From assembly GCA_030562215.1 (NCBI GenBank), contig JAUPFL010000001.1, positions 620,001-684,000 on the forward strand: a stretch of 64,000 nucleotides of DNA. The letters run 5' to 3'. Numbering within the stretch: the first letter of the stretch is position 1; the number at the start of each line of letters is the position of its first letter. A model generated the notes under the pieces. The model made no database searches. It had not been told where the DNA came from and worked only from the letters and a program-made list of their open reading frames with translations. The translations under genes were made by a program, and so were the position numbers. This DNA is from Peribacillus frigoritolerans (lineage in GTDB: Bacteria > Bacillota > Bacilli > Bacillales > DSM-1321). Below are positions 18,857-28,985 of this stretch, one piece after another.

Positions 18857-21796
18857 ATGATCGATTCAAACATCACCATCAAAATCAACGGGAAGGATTA
18901 TACCGCTAATGAAGGAGCTACAATACTGGAGGTCATCAACCAAAATGAGATAGCTCATCCACAGATTTGTTATGTTCCTGAGGTGGACCCGATCCAAACA
19001 TGCGACACATGCATCGTCGAAGTTAATGGGAAACTCGTCCGGTCATGTTCGACAAAAGCAGTGAGCGGCATGGATATTGCCTTGGACTCAAGGAAGGCCA
19101 AAGAAGCCCAAACCGAGGCCATGGACCGGATCCTGGAAAACCATTCTTTATACTGCACTGTATGTGATAATAATAACGGAAATTGCAAACTGCATAACAC
19201 AGCAGAATTAATGGAAATTGAACACCAAAAATATCCTTACACACCGAAAGTGGAATTGGGTGCCGTCGATATGTCCCATCCATTTTACCGCTATGATGCC
19301 AATCAATGCATCGCCTGCGGGCAATGTGTCGAAGTCTGCCAAAACCTTCAGGTCAACGAGACGCTGTCCATCGACTGGGAAGCAGAACGGCCTCGGGTAA
19401 TCTGGGATGAAGGAACGGAAATCAATAACTCATCTTGTGTAGGCTGCGGACAGTGTGTAACCATTTGTCCATGTAATGCATTAATGGAAAAATCGATGCT
19501 TGGCGAGGCTGGTTTCATGTCAGGTTTGAAAAACGATATGCTTGAGCCAATGATCGACCTTGTCAAAGAAGTGGAACCTGGATACAGCGGGATTTTTGCC
19601 ATTTCGGAGATTGAAGCGGCAATGCGTGAGACACGGACGAAGAAGACAAAAACGGTCTGTACGTTCTGTGGGGTAGGATGCACATTCGAAGTCTGGACAA
19701 AAGGCCGTAAAATCCTTAAAATCCAACCTACTCATGAAGCACCCGTCAATGCGATTTCCACATGTGTCAAAGGGAAATTCGGTTGGGACTTCGTAAACTC
19801 TGAAAAACGTTTGACAAAGCCCCTGATTCGGAAAAATGGAAGATTCGTTGAATCAAGCTGGGATGAAGCACTTGATTTGGTTGCATCCAGACTGGGTTCG
19901 ATCAAACAGCAATACGGCGGAAATTCAGTAGGTTTCATTTCCTCTTCCAAGATCACGAATGAAGAAAACTATGTAATTCAAAAACTGGCACGGCAAATGT
20001 TCGAAACGAATAACGTCGACAATTGCTCGCGTTACTGTCAATCCCCGGCAACAGACGGGCTGTTCCGTACAGTCGGCATGGGCGGAGACGCTGGTACGAT
20101 CAAGGATATCGCCGCAGCAGGTCTTGTCATCATCGTTGGGGCTAACCCGGCAGAAGGACATCCCGTACTGGCGACACGCGTTAAACGGGCACACAAGCTT
20201 CATGGACAAAAACTGATCGTAGCTGACATTCGCAAAAACGAAATGGCCGAGCGTTCCGATATCCATATCAGTCCAAAACAAGGAACAGACCAAGTTTGGT
20301 TGATGGCGGTTACAAAATATATGATCGATCAAGGCTGGCATGATCAAGATTTCATCAATGAAAATGTTAACTTCTTCGACGATTATAAAGAAGTACTTGA
20401 GAAATATACCCTGGAATATGCAGAAACACACACAGGTATTTCAAAAGAAACATTGATCCAAATAGCTGAGACCATTCGTGATGCTGACGGAACATGCATT
20501 CTCTGGGGAATGGGCGTTACACAAAACACCGGTGCTTCCGATACTTCGGCTGCAATTTCCAACCTGTTATTAGCTACAGGTAACTACCGTCGCCCAGGAG
20601 CTGGAGCTTATCCGCTCCGCGGCCATAACAATGTACAGGGCGCTTGCGATATGGGTACCCTTCCAACATGGCTTCCGGGATATCAGCATGTTACCGATGA
20701 CGTCGCACGTGCTAAATTCGAAAAAGCATATGGAGTGAAAATCGATGCCAAACCAGGCTTGAACAATATTGAAATGCTTAAAGCGATAGAAAAAGGCGAC
20801 ATGAAGGCAATGTATCTTGTAGGTGAAGATATGGCACTTGTTGATGCGGATGCAAACCATGTTGATAAAGTGTTATCCGGATTGGATTTCTTTGTTGTCC
20901 AGGATATTTTCCTTTCAAGGACAGCCCAGTATGCCGACGTGGTATTGCCCGGCGCTCCATCTCTTGAAAAAGACGGAACGTTCACCAATACGGAGCGCCG
21001 TGTACAGCGTTTATATAAAGCCCTTCCCACTATGGGAGATTCTAAAGCGGACTGGGAGATCACTCAAGAGATCGCCAACCGCTTAGGTGCGAATTGGAAT
21101 TACACTCACCCTAGTGAAATCTATGACGAAATGGCAAGTCTGTCACCGATATTCAGCCAAGCGAATTACGAAGTGCTGGAAGGATGGAACAGCTTCCTTT
21201 GGGGAAATCATGATGGATCAAGTACGCCGCTACTTTATGTGGATGGCTTCAACTTCCCTGATAAGAAAGCGCGCTTTGCACTGGCGGACTGGGTGGAACC
21301 TCATAAATTCCCGGAAGAATATGACCTTCATATCAATAATGGACGCATGCTGGAGCATTTCCATGAAGGCAATATGACGAACAAATCCAACGGAATCCAA
21401 TCGAAAGTACCTGATATTTTCGTTGAGGTTTCACCGGAACTTGCCAAAGAACGAAAAGTCAGTGATGGCGGTCTCGTTCGCTTAGTGTCTCCTTTTGGGG
21501 CCGTTAAGTTAAAAGCCCTGATCACAGACCGCGTTAAAAATAATGAGCTATTTTTACCGATGAACTCCGTCGATAAAGACTCTGCCATCAACTTCCTGAC
21601 CGGTCCCATCTATGATCGACGCACAAGCACGCCCGCTTACAAACAGACGATGGTCCGCATGGAAGTATTAAGCGCAAGCGGAGACATTCCATTACCGGGT
21701 ACCAATCCACGGAACAAAAAACGTCATCCTCAAAATGGTGTCGAGGTCGAACGTAAGTGGGCCCGTCCAGGGTATGTTCACTTAACGGATAAATAA
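18857..21796 (+). CDS. formate dehydrogenase catalytic subunit (molybdopterin), YrhE-like
   Basis: 979 residues, intact. The N-terminal [2Fe-2S] domain carries Cys 38, 49, 52 and 64; two ferredoxin-like clusters follow (CIACGQCVEVC and CVGCGQCVTIC), then the [4Fe-4S] and molybdopterin domain (CTFCGVGCTFEV) and the MGD-binding domains. The metal ligand is Cys, in CSRYCQSPATDG, so this is the non-selenocysteine form. It oxidises formate to CO2 in the cytoplasm. Start ATG at 18857 has AAGGGGGA upstream; reading back to 18737 runs through the leader hairpin. The length matches B. subtilis YrhE (about 980). Confidence 0.93.
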   Translation: MIDSNITIKINGKDYTANEGATILEVINQNEIAHPQICYVPEVDPIQTCDTCIVEVNGKLVRSCSTKAVSGMDIALDSRKAKEAQTEAMDRILENHSLYCTVCDNNNGNCKLHNTAELMEIEHQKYPYTPKVELGAVDMSHPFYRYDANQCIACGQCVEVCQNLQVNETLSIDWEAERPRVIWDEGTEINNSSCVGCGQCVTICPCNALMEKSMLGEAGFMSGLKNDMLEPMIDLVKEVEPGYSGIFAISEIEAAMRETRTKKTKTVCTFCGVGCTFEVWTKGRKILKIQPTHEAPVNAISTCVKGKFGWDFVNSEKRLTKPLIRKNGRFVESSWDEALDLVASRLGSIKQQYGGNSVGFISSSKITNEENYVIQKLARQMFETNNVDNCSRYCQSPATDGLFRTVGMGGDAGTIKDIAAAGLVIIVGANPAEGHPVLATRVKRAHKLHGQKLIVADIRKNEMAERSDIHISPKQGTDQVWLMAVTKYMIDQGWHDQDFINENVNFFDDYKEVLEKYTLEYAETHTGISKETLIQIAETIRDADGTCILWGMGVTQNTGASDTSAAISNLLLATGNYRRPGAGAYPLRGHNNVQGACDMGTLPTWLPGYQHVTDDVARAKFEKAYGVKIDAKPGLNNIEMLKAIEKGDMKAMYLVGEDMALVDADANHVDKVLSGLDFFVVQDIFLSRTAQYADVVLPGAPSLEKDGTFTNTERRVQRLYKALPTMGDSKADWEITQEIANRLGANWNYTHPSEIYDEMASLSPIFSQANYEVLEGWNSFLWGNHDGSSTPLLYVDGFNFPDKKARFALADWVEPHKFPEEYDLHINNGRMLEHFHEGNMTNKSNGIQSKVPDIFVEVSPELAKERKVSDGGLVRLVSPFGAVKLKALITDRVKNNELFLPMNSVDKDSAINFLTGPIYDRRTSTPAYKQTMVRMEVLSASGDIPLPGTNPRNKKRHPQNGVEVERKWARPGYVHLTDK

Positions 21797-21814
21797 ACAA
21801 GGAGGGTGAAGATC

Positions 21815-22291
21815 ATGGCAGCTCCTATAACGGAAATCCATAATCCCATTACTGAGGAAGAAATAAGGCTACAAAAACTGGAAGAACTGAAAACGTTGAT
21901 CACCGATAATGAAGATGCATTGAACAATATGTTTAAAATCGTCAATGAACTGAATGACTCGGGAGTATTCGAAGCCGCGACCTCCATGCTTCAAGGGAAA
22001 GAACAAATTGCGAAAATCGCCCTTCAACAAATCACAAGGCAACCTGTCACAAACCTGATCAATACCCTTATGGGGGCAACAGGTGCCTTGATGAACGCCG
22101 ATGCCGCACAATCCACGAAACTGCTGAACAGTGCACTTGCAGGAATCGATGAAGGAAACAAATTCCTTCAAGCCGATAAGAAGATCGGCGTTTTGGATTT
22201 AATGAAAACATTGAATGATCCAGACATAAACCGGGCAATCGGCTTTGGCGTCCACTTCCTAAAGGGAATGGGCAAGGAATTAAAAGAATAG
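21815..22291 (+). CDS. DUF1641 protein, YrhD-like formate dehydrogenase partner
   Basis: 158 residues from ATG at 21815, with GGAGGG at 21801-21806; an upstream GTG lies in that ribosome site. Mostly helical, with a conserved C-terminal block GVLDLMKTLNDPDINRAIGF and FLKGMGKEL. DUF1641 proteins regularly follow YrhE/FdhF-type catalytic subunits; an assembly or electron-transfer role is assumed, not shown. It starts 18 bp after the dehydrogenase stop and is clearly the same transcript. Confidence 0.85.
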   Translation: MAAPITEIHNPITEEEIRLQKLEELKTLITDNEDALNNMFKIVNELNDSGVFEAATSMLQGKEQIAKIALQQITRQPVTNLINTLMGATGALMNADAAQSTKLLNSALAGIDEGNKFLQADKKIGVLDLMKTLNDPDINRAIGFGVHFLKGMGKELKE

Positions 22292-22296
22292 GATCG

Positions 22297-22336
22297 GAAC
22301 AAAGACTCAAGAGAAGCTTCTTTTGAGTCTTTGTTC
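22297..22336 (+). terminator. strong hairpin after the formate dehydrogenase operon
   Basis: 14-bp perfect stem, GAACAAAGACTCAA at 22297-22310 with its complement at 22323-22336; the loop itself contains GAAGCTTC. No T run follows, so it may act as an RNA stabiliser with the next hairpin as terminator. Confidence 0.6.
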
Positions 22337-22455
22337 TATCATTAAGTCTCAGTTGCTGCAAAGCTGCTGAAAGTGCAGCGTATTGGATAAGATTAGCATT
22401 GAGTGGATAATATGGCGGATATAAAAAATTGAAGAATTACATATTGCCTCAGTAA

Positions 22456-22492
22456 AAAATCTTATTAGCTTATCAAGCTGATGGGGTTTTTC
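22456..22492 (+). terminator. second hairpin, probable terminator
   Basis: A 16-bp stem that works only as RNA on the plus strand because it uses several G-U pairs (AAAATCTTATTAGCTT with AAGCTGATGGGGTTTT), ending in a T run. Confidence 0.55.
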
Positions 22493-22512
22493 CAGTGAAA
22501 AATGATTTAAGA

Positions 22513-23486
22513 TCACTCATCAAAATAAAGGCTGTACACCCTTCCCTTATTCGCACCACTGCTTGCTAGATTCAATGATTGCAAAATCCGTGTTGCACTG
22601 GATGAAGAGGAAATGCTTAAAAAATCCCTCAACTGCCGATTCGTTATAGTCGAGCCAATTAGATGAAAATAATCTCGTAAAGCCTGGATATGTGCAGTTT
22701 TACTGGATTGTTGGCATTGATTGCAATGCCATGTGCCATGCCTTCTAAATAGCTGATTGCCCTTGCAATTCTCACACATCACTCCTTTTATTAGGTCCTT
22801 TTCGGTAAGATTATATCGTTCCAGGATGGAAAAGTCCGCATCGATATGCTTTTTATTCATTACGCGAACTGCTTTCTTCAAATGTTTTTCACTAAAACAG
22901 GATTCTGTTATGGAATGCTCGATTTGATCAATTTTAGCGGGAAGTGCATCGCGATGGATAACTTTATAGTGGAGTTCATGGTTTTCAGGAGCTGTACGGA
23001 TGATTGTTTGGGGATTACTGATGACAATCAATGAAAGGATGGGCAGTGAGGGAAAACCGTTTTTCAAGAACCAATTGGTCAATTGTGATTCCTGGCGGCT
23101 GACTTGTATGATGGGATCAGGAAATACCGTTTCTTTTCCTTCTATCGTTCGAATGAGCTGATTGAAATGCGGATCAAAATAGATCGCCCCTGCAATGTTC
23201 TTCACTTCAATGATAAGCGCATATTTCTTGGAGATTAATAAGGTGTCCAGCTGAAAAAATCGTGATTGAACCTGCAGCCTTAAATCGTGGAGGATGAAAT
23301 AGCTTTTTGGTTCAAGAAAGCCTAATGGAAAATCAATGGAGCATTCCCTTTATAGCCCGCTTCCCTTTTTTTGAGATCGTTCATGATTAAAGGGATTTTA
23401 GGGTGATTCGGAGGAAGCCTGCACACTAATGCACGTAATTTGCGGATGGCAAGAGGAACTTTTCGCTCTTTTACAATCAATTTCAT
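22513..23486 (-). CDS. NERD-domain (nuclease-related) protein (one frame break)
   Basis: About 324 residues after repair. The N-terminal part (ATG at 23486, product MKLIVKERKVPLAIRK) breaks near 23335; one added base gives DFPLGFLEPKSYFILHDL and then LLISKKYALIIEVKN, the beta-alpha-beta core of the NERD domain with its acidic EVK residue. Further on is a zinc-ribbon-like CENCKGNQLF...CNQC (Cys pairs about 28 residues apart) and a C-terminal helical region. NERD proteins are predicted DNA-processing factors; the specific role is unknown. Monocistronic, next to the phased repeat and tmRNA. Confidence 0.8.
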
Positions 23487-23545
23487 CGCTCCAATCCTAG
23501 TTTCTCCAAAAGGATTCTACAGTAAATGATGGAAATTGTACAGTT

Positions 23546-23646
23546 TATCTGCGAAACCGGGAATATATCTTCGAAAATGGAGATATATCAGCGATAACTC
23601 CTGATTTATCTGCGAATTATACGATTTATCGATTTTTCGACAAAAA
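23546..23646. repeat. degenerate 20-bp phased tandem repeat
   Basis: Five units start with TATC at 23546, 23566, 23586, 23607 and 23627, a spacing of 20, 20, 21 and 20 bp. The best-conserved part is TATCTGCGAA; the units are otherwise AT-rich and variable. The block fills the gap between the NERD gene and the tmRNA terminator. No coding function is apparent. Confidence 0.6.
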
Positions 23647-23662
23647 CGACGAAAAAACAAAT

Positions 23663-23690
23663 AAAAAACCACCAATATATGTATTGGTGG
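23663..23690 (-). terminator. intrinsic terminator of ssrA
   Basis: Minus-strand CCACCAATA pairs with TATTGGTGG (plus-strand 23669-23690) and is followed by six Ts. The left arm includes the 3' CCA end of the tmRNA. Confidence 0.8.
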
Positions 23691-24046
23691 AGACGGTGGG
23701 AGTCGAACCCACGTCCAGACATAACGGCACTTAAGCTTCTACGAGTGTAGTCGATATATTCGCATTTCGCGAACTCATTAGCCTATCGACAGGCGGCAGA
23801 GCAGCTAGTCTGATTGGTCTCTTCCTTCATCCTCAGACGGTGGATTCCGGCGTATCCCACTTAGAGTGAGTCCCTTACCCTACCACGTGGGCCATGGAGG
23901 GAGGAACAGCTATCGACTGTTATTAAGCAGCGAAAGCTAGGTTGTTGTTTTGTTTGCCAGTTATAGGCGTTGACGTTTTAACGAGGCCGATCCCCTCGAC
24001 TCGCAACTTAAGCTCGAACTATCCCTGTCGAATCCGTAACGTCCCC
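23685..24046 (-). ncRNA. ssrA: transfer-messenger RNA (tmRNA)
   Basis: The 5' end GGGGACGTTACGGATTCGAC (24046 leftwards) and the 3' end GGTTCGACTCCCACCGTCTC plus encoded CCA form the tRNA-Ala-like domain. The tag frame, 23958 to 23923, encodes GKQNNNLAFAA followed by two stop codons; a first Ala comes from the charged tmRNA. Length of about 362 nt is normal for Bacillus. It rescues stalled ribosomes together with SmpB, whose gene is directly upstream. Confidence 0.97.
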
Positions 24047-24122
24047 ATGATGGAAATGGAGCGTACGAGAGAAGAATAGTCAGCAAGTTGGCTGATATTC
24101 AATTGTCATCGGTACAGGATTA

Positions 24123-24150
24123 ATTATAACAGATTGGTTCAAAAAATCAA
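24123..24150 (-). promoter_or_regulatory. ssrA promoter
   Basis: On the minus strand TTGATT, a 16-bp spacer and TATAAT, 77 bp upstream of the mature tmRNA 5' end and just after the smpB stop. Confidence 0.6.
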
Positions 24151-24169
24151 TTGTAAGGTCTTGGCAGTT

Positions 24170-24637
24170 CTACATTTTCTGCCGATCACGGAAAGCACGT
24201 TCGATATCACGCTTCGCTTCCTTCTTCTTCAGGTCTTCACGCTTGTCATATTGTTTCTTCCCTTTACCCAGACCGATTAAAACCTTGGCAAAGCCATTTT
24301 TCAAATACATTTTCAACGGAACGATCGTGTAACCTGTTTCCTTTGTTACACCGATCAGTTTGCTGATTTCCTTCTTATGCAAAAGAAGCTTCCGTGTCCG
24401 CAACGGGTCATGGTTAAACTGGTTTCCCTGCTCATAAGGGCTTACATGCATATTATAAAGATAGATTTCCCCATTTTCTATTTTAGCGAAGGCATCCTTC
24501 AAATTCACTCGGGCCGCACGGATGGCCTTGATTTCGGTCCCCTTCAAAACGATTCCCGCTTCAAACGTTTGTTCAATAAAGAAATCATGATAAGCTTTTT
24601 TATTTTGTGCTAGTTGTTTACCTGAGCCTTTTGGCAT
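24170..24637 (-). CDS. smpB: SsrA-binding protein SmpB
   Basis: 155 residues, intact. Binds the tRNA-like part of tmRNA and brings it to stalled ribosomes. Family blocks are visible: [20 protein letters not shown] near the N-terminus, [18 protein letters not shown], and the basic C-terminal tail ending in [19 protein letters not shown]. The ATG at 24637 lies 66 bp after rnr, and ssrA follows, so RNase R, SmpB and tmRNA, which act together in trans-translation and mRNA decay, are clustered. Confidence 0.97.
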   Translation of the reverse strand: MPKGSGKQLAQNKKAYHDFFIEQTFEAGIVLKGTEIKAIRAARVNLKDAFAKIENGEIYLYNMHVSPYEQGNQFNHDPLRTRKLLLHKKEISKLIGVTKETGYTIVPLKMYLKNGFAKVLIGLGKGKKQYDKREDLKKKEAKRDIERAFRDRQKM

Positions 24638-24703
24638 CTAACTCTCCCCTTTTTACATCCAATCGCGGCAAGAGGATGAAATGATCATCCCCCGCCTCAA
24701 TCT

Positions 24704-27061
24704 TTATCTCTTTTTTGGTTTTCTCTTGCGCTTTGCAGCTGGCGCATTTTCAAAGAATTTTTTCTTCTTTTTCGGTTTTCTCCCAGTAGAAGGCGAATCT
24801 CCATTACGGCCGCCGCCTTTTCCTTCCTTACGTCCACCATTGCCATCTCGGCCACGTTTGCGTTCACCTGAATTGGCTTTGAATATTTTCTTCTCGCCGG
24901 ATGGACGCGGACGGCTTACCTTCATGCCGATAATTTCAAAGTCGATTGCGCGTTCCTCTTTATTGACGTTGGAAACACGTACGTCGATCTCATCGCCAAT
25001 CCGGAACACATTACCGGTACGTTCCCCTATCATTGCAAGCTGACGCTCATCGAAGCGGTAATAATCATCCGTCATGAAGCTGACATGGACAAGTCCTTCA
25101 ATCGTGTTCGGCAGCTCGACGAACATCCCGAAATTCGTGACCGAACCAATGATCCCGGTATACTCTTCGCCGATTTTATCCAGCATATATTCCGCTTTCT
25201 TCAGATCATCCGTTTCCCGTTCAGCATCGACTGAGCGACGTTCACGTTTCGATGTATGATCGGCAATCTCAGGTAAATTGGCATTCCATTTCTCCTTCGT
25301 AGCTTCATCCAGTTTACCTTCCACCAAGTAGGTCCTGATCAACCTGTGCACGATCAAATCCGGGTAACGGCGAATCGGCGATGTGAAATGTGTATAAAAC
25401 TCAGCAGATAAACCAAAGTGACCTAAGCTCTCCGGATCATATTTCGCCTGTTGCATGGAACGAAGCATGACGGTGGATATGACCGTTTCTTCCGGTTTAC
25501 CGGCAACCGCCTCAATGATTTCCTGTAACGCCTTAGGATGAACGTCATTCGCCGATCCCCGTACAATATATCCGAAGTTCGTAATGAATTCGAAGAAACG
25601 CTGCAGTTTTTCCGGCTTGGGATCTTCATGAATACGGTAAATGAACGGAACCTCAAGACGGTGGAAATGCTCAGCAACGGTTTCATTAGCTGCAAGCATG
25701 AACTCTTCAATCAGTTTTTCCGCAACCGACCTTTCACGTAAAACCACATCAGTCGGATGGCCCTCTTCATCAACGATGACTCTCGCTTCATTGAAATCAA
25801 AGTCAATCGCACCGCGGTTCATCCTGTTTTTACGAAGGATGGCCGCTAACTTCTCCATGTCCTGGAACATCGGCACCAACGCTTCGTAACGTTCGAGCTG
25901 TTCTTCATCTTTATCGACAAGGATTTTGTTCACATTGCCATATGTCATACGTTCCGTCGTCTTAATGACACTTTCAAAAATCTCATGGTTGACGACTTTT
26001 CCATCTGGCGTGATTTCCATTTCACATGAGAGTGTAAAACGATCGACTTGTGGGTTCAAGGAGCAAATGCCATTGGATAAACGATGCGGAATCATCGGGA
26101 TGACCCTGTCCACCAAATAAACGCTCGTCCCTCTTTCCAAGGCTTCCTTATCGATTGGAGATCCTTCCTTCACATAATGGCTGACATCAGCAATATGCAC
26201 ACCCAGCTTGTAATTGCCATTTTCAAGTTTGGAAACAGTGACGGCATCATCAAGGTCCTTTGCATCCGCTCCATCAATCGTGACCAAAACATCATTGCGC
26301 AAATCCCTGCGGTTGCCAATTTCACTTTCTTGAATGGTATCCGAAACGGCATTGGCCTGCTCCATGACATCATCCGGGAACTCCATCGGCAAACCATATT
26401 TATGGATCACTGAAAGAATATCTACACCAGGATCATTTTTATGGCCAAGAATCTCAATGACTTCACCTTCAGCACTTATCCGTCCTTCAGGATAAGAAGT
26501 AAGCTTGACGACAACCTTATGTCCCTCTACCGCTCCATGTGAAGCATGCTGTGGAATGAAGATATCGTTTGCGATCTTTTTATCATCAGGGATGACGAAA
26601 CCAAAACTTTTACTTTCGGAGTATGTACCGACCACTTGTGTAATTCCGCGTTCAAGTATTCTGATGACCGTGCCTTCTTGCCTTGAGCCCGATGTTTCCG
26701 AAGATACTCGTACCATGACGACATCTCCATGCATCGCTGTGCCCGTTTCATTTGGCGGAATGAAAATATCATCCATTCCCGGATTATCTTCAGGTGTGAC
26801 AAAGGCAAATCCCTTTGCATGCCCCGTTAATTTACCGCGGAACAAATTCATTTTTTGCGGCAGGCCGTAACGATTGCTCCTCGTTCTGACCACCAATCCC
26901 TTTTCTTCCATCTTTACTAAAGCCTTAACGAAATTCTTGAAATCTGCCGAGTCTTCGATTTTCAAAGCCTCTTCCAGTTCTTGTACCGTTAACGGCTTAT
27001 ACGCTTCATCCGTCATGTATGTCAGAAGCTTATTAATATGTTCTTGAATGTTATCTTCCAT
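24704..27061 (-). CDS. rnr: ribonuclease R
   Basis: 785 residues, intact. A 3'-5' exoribonuclease that degrades structured RNA. Domain order: winged helix (1-70), cold-shock RNA-binding domains (about 70-220), the RNB catalytic domain with [14 protein letters not shown] holding the metal-binding aspartates, an S1 domain (about 630-710, [17 protein letters not shown]), and a long Lys/Arg/Gly-rich tail. Start at 27061 (product [10 protein letters not shown]) has AGGAGGG upstream. Located between the esterase gene and smpB in one direction. Confidence 0.96.
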   Translation of the reverse strand: MEDNIQEHINKLLTYMTDEAYKPLTVQELEEALKIEDSADFKNFVKALVKMEEKGLVVRTRSNRYGLPQKMNLFRGKLTGHAKGFAFVTPEDNPGMDDIFIPPNETGTAMHGDVVMVRVSSETSGSRQEGTVIRILERGITQVVGTYSESKSFGFVIPDDKKIANDIFIPQHASHGAVEGHKVVVKLTSYPEGRISAEGEVIEILGHKNDPGVDILSVIHKYGLPMEFPDDVMEQANAVSDTIQESEIGNRRDLRNDVLVTIDGADAKDLDDAVTVSKLENGNYKLGVHIADVSHYVKEGSPIDKEALERGTSVYLVDRVIPMIPHRLSNGICSLNPQVDRFTLSCEMEITPDGKVVNHEIFESVIKTTERMTYGNVNKILVDKDEEQLERYEALVPMFQDMEKLAAILRKNRMNRGAIDFDFNEARVIVDEEGHPTDVVLRERSVAEKLIEEFMLAANETVAEHFHRLEVPFIYRIHEDPKPEKLQRFFEFITNFGYIVRGSANDVHPKALQEIIEAVAGKPEETVISTVMLRSMQQAKYDPESLGHFGLSAEFYTHFTSPIRRYPDLIVHRLIRTYLVEGKLDEATKEKWNANLPEIADHTSKRERRSVDAERETDDLKKAEYMLDKIGEEYTGIIGSVTNFGMFVELPNTIEGLVHVSFMTDDYYRFDERQLAMIGERTGNVFRIGDEIDVRVSNVNKEERAIDFEIIGMKVSRPRPSGEKKIFKANSGERKRGRDGNGGRKEGKGGGRNGDSPSTGRKPKKKKKFFENAPAAKRKRKPKKR

Positions 27062-27091
27062 GAAAACCCTCCTATTCAGGGTATATTTTTG

Positions 27092-27837
27092 TTATTCGGA
27101 CCAATCCAGGCTTTCTAAAAACCCCAATACATCTTCATGTAGCTGGTCTTTTTCTTTATCAAGTGTTATGACATGGCCGGATTCTTCATACCACTTGATT
27201 TTTTTGACCGGTGATTCAATGGAATCAATAATAATATCGGCACTTTTTGGATTGATAACATCATCATGCCGGCCCTGCACGACAAATGTCGGAGCGTAAA
27301 TAAGGTCGACGTGCTCTCGTACATCCGTTATCAATTCCTGAAGGGCTTTCAATGTATTCATCGGTTTATCGGCAAGGAGGTCCATTTCAAGCTCTATTTG
27401 CTCTTGAGTTTTTCCTTCATACTTCTTAAATTCTCTGGCGTACTCCAATACTCCTTTAAACATCATTTCTTCACTTTTGATATACATAGGCGCACACATT
27501 GATACGATACCCTTTATAGGTACAGTGTAACCTAATTTAAGAGAAAATACGCCTCCTAATGAGAGTCCGGCAACAGCAATTTCTTCATGGCCTTTGCTTT
27601 TCAGGAAATCGTAGGCCATCATGACATCTTTCCACCAATCTTCCGGACCCGTTTTCACCAGCTCCTCTGGGGAACGCCATGCCCTTCATAGTGCGGGGCA
27701 TGGCAGGTGTATCCCTGTTTCTCCAAGTAACGGCCCAGCATCCGTACATCCGCTGAATTCCCCGTGAACCCATGTAAAAGTAAGACAGCCCTTTTTCCGC
27801 CTTCAAAAGTAAAGGGCTGCTGCAGCTTTATTTTCAT
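27092..27837 (-). CDS. yvaK: carboxylesterase, YvaK/Est family (one frame break)
   Basis: Alpha/beta hydrolase of about 248 residues after repair, acting on short-chain esters. The oxyanion region [13 protein letters not shown] lies near the N-terminus, the nucleophile serine in GLSLGG, the acid in [10 protein letters not shown] and the histidine in [10 protein letters not shown]. The break near 27671 sits in a C run: with one more C the text reads [16 protein letters not shown]. It lies between secG and rnr, as in B. subtilis, where the gene is conserved though its role in RNA decay, if any, is unknown. Confidence 0.9.
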
Positions 27838-27936
27838 GATCTTAAGCTCCTTTATCAGTAAATAGATTTTAAAAAAATCCCTATCCTATAATTAAGTACT
27901 AAAATCACTATATCTATTCATGCAACTATTGTGCAA

Positions 27937-27963
27937 AGAAAAAGCCTAGCTATTTAGCTAGAC
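27937..27963 (-). terminator. intrinsic terminator of secG
   Basis: Minus-strand CTAGCTA and TAGCTAG arms with a short AT loop, followed by TTTTTC, 15 bp past the secG stop. Confidence 0.7.
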
Positions 27964-27977
27964 TCATTTTTGATCCA

Positions 27978-28211
27978 TTACACATCAAAGTATGCAACAA
28001 GTAAAGTTAAAGCAAAGAATAAAATCGCCAATACTATTGTCGCACGATGTAAAACCAGGTCCAAACCGCGTGCCTTTTGCTTTCCGAATAACTGCTCAGC
28101 ACCGCCGGCAATCGCACCTGATAAACCTGCACTCTTACCTGATTGAAGCAATACCGTCACAATGAGGGCGATACTGACAATCACTAAAAGCGTTATGAGA
28201 AATGCATGCAT
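27978..28211 (-). CDS. secG: preprotein translocase subunit SecG
   Basis: 77 residues from ATG at 28211 (product [19 protein letters not shown] upstream). Two membrane helices (about 3-22 and 52-72) flank the conserved cytoplasmic loop [20 protein letters not shown]. SecG assists SecYEG during protein export. Reading further up to 28280 gives no ribosome site. Usual position at the head of the secG-yvaK-rnr-smpB cluster, though its own terminator separates it from yvaK. Confidence 0.95.
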   Translation of the reverse strand: MHAFLITLLVIVSIALIVTVLLQSGKSAGLSGAIAGGAEQLFGKQKARGLDLVLHRATIVLAILFFALTLLVAYFDV

Positions 28212-28387
28212 GCAATTACACCTCCTGAAGAACCAATAAACAATTACTTTAACTTTACCACACCCAATAAATATCCACAATCTTTGTTATACTATGATGG
28301 TAAGAATTCCTAAAAACCAATGGACATTCATTTCTTTTTGAATCAAAGTTTGAGATAATTTGCATAAATAGAGGAAGAGGTGTCAAC

Positions 28388-28930
28388 ATGTTTAAGTCCA
28401 TACTACGGATTCTTGATCTCCTGACCATCCTATTCTCGGCAGTTGCCGGCTATTCTTTATGGACAGGCGGAAGCAATTTTATCAGCGTCCTATTAATCAT
28501 CCTATCACCGCTTTTATTGCTGCTGGCAAAGTATCACGGAAATCGATACTTATTATTTGCTGCATATATCACGACAACCGTTTATTTTACTGCTATTATT
28601 TATAATGGACTTTCCAATAGCGGTATCGACTTTTTCCAATCAAGCTTCAATGTCCTCCTGATCGGGGCTGCAGCCGCCTTGCTGAGCGTCATAGCGGCGG
28701 TCATTGGGTTTGGGACCAATACTCTTACGATTCTTTGGTTATCGCTTCACACCCTTGTCACATTCGAGACAATCAGGATGTCATCTGGTTTCCTTTCGGG
28801 CTTTTGGTCTGATCCCGTCGTGGAAACCGCAGTCCGTAACGATTATCCATTTTTATTGATGGTCGTCTGGATTGGCTTATTTCTTGATAAATATCAAAGT
28901 GAATTAACAAGGGATTACTTATCACGATAA
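28388..28930 (+). CDS. hypothetical integral membrane protein
   Basis: 180 residues, ATG at 28388 with GAGGAAGAGGTG upstream. Five or six hydrophobic segments (about 8-24, 32-47, 54-72, 86-108, 112-125 and 155-168) and a short basic C-terminal tail; no catalytic or family motif I recognise. Divergent from secG, and 55 bp upstream of the VanY-type gene in the same direction, so the two may be cotranscribed. It could be a cell-envelope protein, but that is only by association. Confidence 0.7.
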   Translation: MFKSILRILDLLTILFSAVAGYSLWTGGSNFISVLLIILSPLLLLLAKYHGNRYLLFAAYITTTVYFTAIIYNGLSNSGIDFFQSSFNVLLIGAAAALLSVIAAVIGFGTNTLTILWLSLHTLVTFETIRMSSGFLSGFWSDPVVETAVRNDYPFLLMVVWIGLFLDKYQSELTRDYLSR

Positions 28931-28985
28931 TTTTTCAAAACTACTTTTATTGGAAATCTTATATTAAAAGCAAGGGGCCTTTCAT

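Noticed and set aside
18857..21796. Selenocysteine-containing formate dehydrogenase
   Set aside because: The frame has no internal TGA and the metal-ligand position is Cys in RYCQSP.
23546..23646. CRISPR array
   Set aside because: Units are contiguous 20-bp repeats with no spacers, too degenerate, and no cas genes are nearby.
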